DNA of 10,612 nt, from contig PLYB01000076.1 of NCBI GenBank assembly GCA_003151655.1, positions 1 through 10,612 of the forward strand, read 5' to 3'. Numbering within the stretch: position 1 is the first letter of the stretch; every line of letters starts with the position of its first letter. The notes beneath the pieces are model-generated. The model was not told where the DNA came from. It ran no database searches and worked only from the letters and a program-made list of their open reading frames with translations. Made by a program: the position numbers and the translations under genes. Origin of the DNA: Gallionellaceae bacterium. GTDB taxonomy: Bacteria; Pseudomonadota; Gammaproteobacteria; Burkholderiales; Gallionellaceae. Positions 5,797 to 10,612 of this stretch are shown here, in pieces.

Positions 5797-6791
5797 TTGA
5801 GTTCCCCGATTGTCAGGTAGAGGCTCTAATCGCCATTAAAATAGATTTACAACGAAACAAATCCTCGCTACGGGAATTGGCCAGCCCGATGCCTAAGCGC
5901 GCGGCGCTCCTGCGCGCACTTCCCACGAAAATAGGCTTTAGATTATCCAAATTCAAACGGTCACATAATCCGCCATAAGCCCTATTGACAAGGCATTCGC
6001 TATAGGATAATGCGGTGACCAACTTTGGCAGGATTGCGGGATGGGAGGATTTTGAAATTCGTAAGGGCGCGGAATGCAAAAACTTAGTCAATACTTGCCA
6101 AGCTAGGCATTAACAACAAGGCAAAGCTTTCTGTTGAAACGGGGAAAGTATTTATGTAATGATAATTTTTTTCAGCTTATACCAATTCTATTTCAATCGT
6201 GCATTTTGTAGGTCGGAATTTACCTCGCAGAGGTTCTTGTACCCTTTAGGGTGACCCGACGGGGTTAGCGAATCGAATAAAAAACGTCAGGTTGAAACCC
6301 GACCTACGGATTACTTCCCGTTTGAAATAGAAATGGAATTATCGGAGCTTTTAGAATGGTGCGACAGCGTTAGCTAAGTACTCACTTGATCAATATCTCA
6401 GACCGGTATTGCGGTTGGATCCGGATAAGTGCCATGCCACCTTAACGGTAAGACCATAACCACTATAGTGATGCCAGAATCTCTTGATGCGGCTCATACT
6501 TCCCCCCTTGAAGACGATATCTAACGCAGCTCGTTTCACTGAATTAAAACCTGCGCGAAGTCCTCAGCAACTCCTTTGCCCATCGTTGGAATTGCCGCCA
6601 TCGCTACTCCACAATTCCTTTGGGGAAGGATGTTTCCTGTTCGGCAACGGGTCGCGCATTCCGCATAAATAATTTCCAATATTCGTTCACTGGCAAAGCC
6701 GTCTAAAACTCGGCTCCAGATAAAAATAAATTGTTAGCGATTACCCTAGTTTTGCATCACCTTTAACAAGCACTTTTTCGAGCAGCTTCGT
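5797..6791. other. About 1 kb without a convincing gene
   Basis: Between the membrane-protein gene and the chemoreceptor gene I find no frame with both a start signal and family resemblance. The longest frames are a 92-residue TTG-started minus-strand frame (5813-6091) and a 62-residue plus-strand frame (6484-6672), neither with a ribosome binding site. The stretch contains the long MITE-like repeat at 6177-6341. The rest may be decayed sequence. Confidence 0.5.
6177..6341. repeat. MITE-like palindromic repeat, long copy 2
   Basis: The left part (6177-6216 and a few bases on) and right part (6297-6341) match copy 1 at 1845-1935 with only a few differences, in the same orientation. They contain outer arms CTATTTCAA...TTGAAATAG and inner arms GTAGGTCGG...CCGACCTAC. 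Between them lies about 75 bp absent from copy 1, with its own small hairpins CCTC/GAGG and ACCC/GGGT and a second GACCCGAC. The ends (ATACCAATTC and GGAATTA) are partly complementary, as expected for terminal inverted repeats. No coding sequence lies inside. Confidence 0.82.
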
Positions 6792-8405
6792 TCAAATTTT
6801 GAAACGATTTACCGTGGCACTCATATCGTCCGCCAATTGTGCAAGTTGAGCTGCGGCGCTGGCAGTTTGCTCGGCTGCGCTGCTATTCTCACCGGTCAAA
6901 TGAGCCACTTTTTCGATATGTACGGCAATCTCGTTACTTGCTTTGCTTTGTTCCTCTAATTCAGCAGAAATGTCACCCACAGTTCTAAGAACCTGACTGG
7001 ACTCAAGCTTGATCTGATTGATCGCGTCACCAGCCTGTTGCGCCAGCGCGACTCCACCATCAACTTGCCCGACCGTCGCATTCATGCCTTCGACCGCAGC
7101 AAGCGAAGCCTGCTGTATGGTGTCTATCATTTGCGTCACTTCTTGAGTCGACTGTGTGGTACGTTCAGCCAGTTTGCGAACCTCATCGGCAACCACCGCA
7201 AAACCACGTCCCTGCTCACCCGCACGCGCCGCTTCGATAGCTGCATTTAAAGCCAACAGATTGGTCTGATCGGCAATTTCCTTGATGACTTTCACGATGG
7301 ATGAGATCTTGGTTGATTGCTCCCCAAGGTTTTCGATAGAAACCGAGGTTTGTCGCACAGTATCGGCAATCTTTCGCATTTCCTCGGCAGCATGAAGAAT
7401 GATTTCCCCGCCCCGCTCAGAAAGTTCACCCGAGCTTTTTGAAATTCTCAGTGCCTCACGTGCCCCATCGGAAACATGAGCAATGCTAAGCGTGACTTTT
7501 TCCACTGTTTCGGCCATCGCCGAGGTGGCGGCGCTCTGATTTACCGAGCCATCTGCTGCTTGTTGTGAGGAAGTCGACAGTGAATGTGAGGACGAGGCCA
7601 CTCTTTCTATACCATCATGCACTTGACGAAACGCCGTTTGCAAATTGCCCATCAAATCATTAAATGAACGCGCGGTTTGACCAATTTCATCTACGCTATT
7701 CACTGTAACGCGACGCGTAAAGTCGCCTGTATTACTGATTTCCATTATTGCGGTTTTCATCCGCCCTGCTGGATCAGATACGAGTTTTTTCAAAATAAAA
7801 TTAAATAATAGCCAGAGTACAAACTGTATGCCGACAATCACAATTATGGATACCCATACCAACCCACGCAACTCCGCATTATTGGCAGAAATATCGAGGT
7901 CGACCACCGATGCTCCGTTGTGATAACCCTCGGGTACATCGTGACACATCAGGCAGTTGGTGCCCCTGAAATTTTTGCTTTCGGTATAGGGCACGATCCC
8001 GTGCAGCACATCGCCTTGCTGTTTGAAGACTGTTTTCCCATCCGCCAGCGCGCGCAGCTCGTCTTCGCCAGTAGGCTGCTCCTCCGGCAATCCTTCACCA
8101 TATTGCTTTTGCACCAGTTTGTTGCGTATAAGCCTTAAGGATTTAATATCTTCACCTGAGCCCATTTTTTTAATGAACAACTTTCGCTGATCAACATCGC
8201 TGATGATTCCATTCAACATCAGCATGTTTGCTCCGTTGATCACTCCGTCAGCCAATGCTTGAATCTTGCCTTCTGCACCACGCTCATTCGCGGTTCGTTC
8301 GATGTTATAAAACACCACCGCCGCGATGATACTCACGACCAGCAAAAGTGATTGCGCATATAACTGAACCTTAATGGCGATACTTGATTTGACTAGATTT
8401 AGCAT
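6792..8405 (-). CDS. Methyl-accepting chemotaxis protein with periplasmic c-type haem motif
   Basis: This transmembrane chemoreceptor signals through CheW/CheA. Numbering is from the in-frame TTG at 8423: membrane helix 1 about 21-40; periplasmic sensor about 41-186 with CLMCH at 157-161, a CxxCH haem-c attachment site; helix 2 about 187-211; HAMP about 212-265 (NSVDEIGQTARSFNDLM); then a coiled-coil signalling domain with the conserved tip EIADQTNLLALNAAIEAAR (382-400), GEQGRGFAVVADEVRKLAERT (402-422). It ends in NRFKI, with no CheR-tethering pentapeptide. The sensor resembles DUF3365/Tll0287-like haem domains; redox, oxygen or NO sensing is inferred. The better start is the ATG at 8405 (537 residues), with GGGGAAG nine bases upstream; the TTG lacks such a site. 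It is monocistronic as far as seen, with no che genes nearby. Confidence 0.93.
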   Translation of the reverse strand: MLNLVKSSIAIKVQLYAQSLLLVVSIIAAVVFYNIERTANERGAEGKIQALADGVINGANMLMLNGIISDVDQRKLFIKKMGSGEDIKSLRLIRNKLVQKQYGEGLPEEQPTGEDELRALADGKTVFKQQGDVLHGIVPYTESKNFRGTNCLMCHDVPEGYHNGASVVDLDISANNAELRGLVWVSIIVIVGIQFVLWLLFNFILKKLVSDPAGRMKTAIMEISNTGDFTRRVTVNSVDEIGQTARSFNDLMGNLQTAFRQVHDGIERVASSSHSLSTSSQQAADGSVNQSAATSAMAETVEKVTLSIAHVSDGAREALRISKSSGELSERGGEIILHAAEEMRKIADTVRQTSVSIENLGEQSTKISSIVKVIKEIADQTNLLALNAAIEAARAGEQGRGFAVVADEVRKLAERTTQSTQEVTQMIDTIQQASLAAVEGMNATVGQVDGGVALAQQAGDAINQIKLESSQVLRTVGDISAELEEQSKASNEIAVHIEKVAHLTGENSSAAEQTASAAAQLAQLADDMSATVNRFKI

Positions 8406-8429
8406 TTTCTGAATCTTCCCCAAAAATTA

Positions 8430-8444
8430 AGGATCAATGATCCT
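8430..8444. promoter_or_regulatory. Palindrome in the chemoreceptor leader
   Basis: AGGATCA and TGATCCT form a perfect 7+1+7 inverted repeat, 24 bases before the receptor ATG. It lies between a possible -10 box (TATAAA, 8466-8461 on the minus strand) and the ribosome binding site. It could be an operator or a short mRNA hairpin (6-bp stem, 3-base loop). No FliA-type flagellar promoter was recognised upstream. Confidence 0.35.
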
Positions 8445-8739
8445 AAATATTTTCGCTTTCTTTATAAAACTATTCTTCTGCGACGTTCACAACAATTCTA
8501 GCTACCGTCCGCACAAACACCTTCTGCTGCCAACTGTATTTTTTCAGTCCACACTTTACTGTAACACTACTAAATAATTTCATTTTAAGAAGAAGAGGCC
8601 AAAAAACTATTCAATTCATTGTGTTTTCGGCCAAATTGATGGTTTCTTTAGTTTTGCTGCAGTTTGGCATGCATCAAGCCAGACTGGGATATGCGCTATG
8701 ATATGACACCGCAGGCTTTGCAGGTGTGCATGCAAATGA
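8445..8739. other. Spacer upstream of the chemoreceptor, no gene seen
   Basis: This AT-rich stretch has no reading frame worth reporting. It holds two imperfect hairpins: GGCCAAAAAAC / GTGTTTTCGGCC (8597-8632) and ACACCGCA / TGCAGGTGT (8706-8727, one bulge). A TATGAT box at 8697-8702 precedes the second hairpin, but no matching -35 was found. Confidence 0.4.
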
Positions 8740-8780
8740 AAAATGCCCCGCTGCGGCTTGTAGCCGCAGCGGGGCATTTT
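8740..8780 (-). terminator. Strong intrinsic terminator downstream of typA
   Basis: The arms 8740-8757 and 8763-8780 are perfectly complementary over 18 bp, with core GCCCCGCTGCGGC and a 5-base loop. On the minus strand the stem's U-rich foot runs into TTTTTCATTT, fitting rho-independent termination of typA transcripts, whose coding end lies about 180 bases upstream. On the plus strand the stem is followed by TTTTATC, so it may work in both directions. Confidence 0.88.
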
Positions 8781-8856
8781 ATCAGAAGGTTAAAACAAGA
8801 ACGCTTACATCCTTGGGTAATCATTAATACCTGAGTAGCTCGCTAAGTCTCCGATA

Positions 8857-8888
8857 TTACCCACGACCTGCGCGCTTGCGTTCGTTTT
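8857..8888 (-). repeat. Second copy of the typA 3' end, out of frame
   Basis: These 32 bases match the last codons of typA (8958-8989) at 28 positions. Read on the minus strand they encode NQNERKRAGRG and a TAA, against LTENERKRAGRG and TAA at the true end of typA. The two stop codons are 101 bases apart, so the copy is in the -1 frame relative to typA. Between the copies lies a GC-rich palindrome AACCGCGC/GCGCGGTT (8915-8932). It looks like a local duplication or a displaced older C-terminus. Confidence 0.7.
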
Positions 8889-8957
8889 GGTTACGGCCAC
8901 CGCTGAAGCGGTTAAACCGCGCCAGCGCGGTTAGCCTACGCCGAAACTCGCGTTTTA

Positions 8958-10612
8958 TTAACCACGTCCAGCGCGCTTGCGCTCGTTTTCAGTGAGGTAA
9001 CGCTTACGCACGCGGATGGATAGCGGAGTAATTTCGACCAGTTCATCATCGTCAATAAACTCAACAGCGCCTTCCAGTGTCAATCTGATCGGGGTGGTCA
9101 AACGCACTGCTTCATCGGTGCCGGAAGCACGCACGTTGGTCAGTTGCTTGCCTTTGATCGGGTTCACCACTAGATCGTTGTCGCGGCTGTGAATACCAAT
9201 GATCATGCCTTCGTATACTTTGTCGCCGGGAGCAACGATCATGCGGCCACGGTCTTCCAGTTTCCACAAAGCATAAGCAACCGCCTCACCTGAATCTTGG
9301 GAAATCAGCACGCCGTTATGACGCCCTGGCATATCCGGTTTGATCGGACCGTAGTCGTCAAACACGTGGGAGATCAAACCGGAACCGCGTGTCATGGTCA
9401 GGAATTCCCCCTGGAAACCGATCAGCGCACGCGCCGGGATACGGTATTCCAGACGCACGCGGCCTTTGCCGTCCGACTGCATATCCTGCAAGTCGCCGCG
9501 ACGGCGACCCAGCTCTTCCATCACTCCCCCCTGATGTGCATCTTCCACATCCACGGTGAGCATTTCGTAAGGCTCGCACTTTTCGCCGTTGATTTCACGG
9601 TACACCACGCGCGGTTTGGATACGGCCAATTCAAAACCTTCACGGCGCATCGTTTCCAGCAAAATAGTCAGGTGCAATTCACCGCGACCCGATACCAGCA
9701 GTGAGTCTGCATCCGCCGTGTCTTCCACGCGCAACGCCACGTTGACCAACAACTCTTTAGTCAAACGATCGCGGATCTGGCGACTGGTAATCATCTTGCC
9801 TTCTTGACCAACCAGTGGAGAAGTATTCACTTGGAAATTCATCGCCAAAGTAGGTTCATCTACTTTTGGCATAGGCAAACCTTCCGGCTGATTCACGTCA
9901 CAAATAGTGACACCAATACCGATTTCTTCAATGCCATTAACCAGAATAATGTCGCCCACCGAGGCTTCATCCAACAGCACACGATCAACGCCACGGAAGC
10001 CCAACACCTGATTGATGCGGCCTTTCTTCATTTGCTTGTCGCCGGCCATTACCATCACTTCTTGACCCGGCTTGATACGACCACGAGTTACGCGACCTAC
10101 GCCGATACGACCAACGAAGCTGGAGTAATCCAAAGCTGAAATTTGCAGTTGCAACGGGGCATCGCTGTCGCCAACTGGCTCTTGTACATGTTTCAAAACG
10201 GTATCAAACAGCGGACGCATATCCGTGCTTGGATTGCTCAGATCCAATGTGGCATAACCATTCAGCGCGGAGGCGTAAACCACAGGGAAATCGAGTTGCT
10301 CATCAGTCGCGCCGAGCTTGTCGAACAAATCGAAAGTTTGATCCACCACCCAATCAGGACGCGCACCGGGGCGATCCACTTTGTTGATAACCACGATAGG
10401 GCGCAAGCCCAGTGCCAGCGCTTTGCGCGTCACGAAACGTGTTTGCGGCATCGGGCCTTCCACTGCATCAACCAGCAGCAACACACCGTCCACCATCGAC
10501 AGAACGCGCTCAACTTCGCCGCCGAAGTCGGCGTGCCCAGGTGTGTCGACGATATTGATGTGCACGCCTTCGTATTCAACCGCGCAATTCTTCGCCAGAA
10601 TGGTAATGCCGC
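8958..10612 (-). CDS. typA: GTP-binding protein TypA/BipA, 5' end cut by the window
   Basis: TypA/BipA is a ribosome-binding translational GTPase linked to 50S assembly and growth at low temperature or under stress. About 550 codons are visible; the missing N-terminus should hold the P-loop (GHVDHGKT). The frame is open to the window edge and begins (R)GITILAKNCAVEYEG, typical of switch I. G3 is DTPGHADFGGEVERV, with the catalytic His after PG; G4 is VVINKVDRPGARPD; G5 is near YASALNG. The beta-barrel domain, domain III (LLVSGRGELHLTILLETMRREG), the EF-G domain V-like fold and the BipA-specific C-terminal domain (SRDNDLVVNPIKGKQLTNVRASGTDEA) follow, ending LTENERKRAGRG. Those features separate it from EF-G and LepA. 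The transcript likely ends at the hairpin at 8740-8780. Confidence 0.97.
   Translation of the reverse strand, partial: GITILAKNCAVEYEGVHINIVDTPGHADFGGEVERVLSMVDGVLLLVDAVEGPMPQTRFVTRKALALGLRPIVVINKVDRPGARPDWVVDQTFDLFDKLGATDEQLDFPVVYASALNGYATLDLSNPSTDMRPLFDTVLKHVQEPVGDSDAPLQLQISALDYSSFVGRIGVGRVTRGRIKPGQEVMVMAGDKQMKKGRINQVLGFRGVDRVLLDEASVGDIILVNGIEEIGIGVTICDVNQPEGLPMPKVDEPTLAMNFQVNTSPLVGQEGKMITSRQIRDRLTKELLVNVALRVEDTADADSLLVSGRGELHLTILLETMRREGFELAVSKPRVVYREINGEKCEPYEMLTVDVEDAHQGGVMEELGRRRGDLQDMQSDGKGRVRLEYRIPARALIGFQGEFLTMTRGSGLISHVFDDYGPIKPDMPGRHNGVLISQDSGEAVAYALWKLEDRGRMIVAPGDKVYEGMIIGIHSRDNDLVVNPIKGKQLTNVRASGTDEAVRLTTPIRLTLEGAVEFIDDDELVEITPLSIRVRKRYLTENERKRAGRG

Noticed and set aside
5813..6091. 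92-residue minus-strand frame upstream of the membrane protein
   Set aside because: It begins at TTG without a ribosome binding site, has no internal ATG near its start and no recognisable domain. It may be a gene remnant, so it is mentioned only under the gene-poor region.
6484..6672. 62-residue plus-strand frame before the chemoreceptor 3' end
   Set aside because: No ribosome binding site and no family resemblance; the composition looks random.
1..10612. CRISPR arrays, tRNA or rRNA genes
   Set aside because: No regularly spaced direct repeats and no tRNA or rRNA signature sequences were seen on either strand.

Overview
The window looks like a chromosomal stretch of a betaproteobacterium. 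DbpA, TypA/BipA, a Crp/Fnr-type regulator and a methyl-accepting chemotaxis protein with a periplasmic c-type haem motif together fit the Nitrosomonadales/Gallionellaceae type of freshwater, redox-versatile bacterium. That placement is an inference from gene content and protein style; no rRNA or tRNA is present to support it. Most genes lie on the minus strand, and the spacers are full of palindromic repeats.

Left part (1-2095): an accessory tyrosine recombinase with a complete catalytic set (minus strand) is divergent from a two-gene plus-strand module, a PIN-domain protein followed at once by a small GDYT-motif protein. This is most simply read as a toxin-antitoxin pair. Downstream are two unrelated palindromic elements: a MITE-like repeat (copy 1) and a GTTGGGTT-type hairpin. 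A third stem-loop sits just beyond the 3' end of dbpA.

Middle part (2097-5112): dbpA (23S rRNA-directed DEAD-box helicase) and a Crp/Fnr-family regulator on the minus strand, then a short unrecognised plus-strand gene. The regulator's start codon lies only 8 bases after a perfect TATAAT, so its mRNA may be leaderless. A GTCATTCCC-type palindrome separates the small gene from the next, convergent gene.

Right part (5113-10612): a single-pass membrane protein of unknown function; about 1 kb without a convincing gene, holding a longer second copy of the MITE-like repeat; the haem-binding chemoreceptor; a spacer with a perfect 18-bp terminator; and typA/bipA, cut by the right window edge. Just beyond the typA stop codon lies an out-of-frame second copy of its last codons.

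How the genes relate: no large operon is seen. DbpA and TypA both act on ribosome assembly or translation and are core genes. The chemoreceptor and the Crp/Fnr protein are candidates for sensing redox or respiratory conditions, but nothing in the sequence links them directly. The recombinase, the PIN module and the repeats give the left third an accessory character. Two starts differ from the longest reading frame: dbpA and the chemoreceptor most likely begin at an internal ATG with a good ribosome binding site rather than at the upstream TTG.
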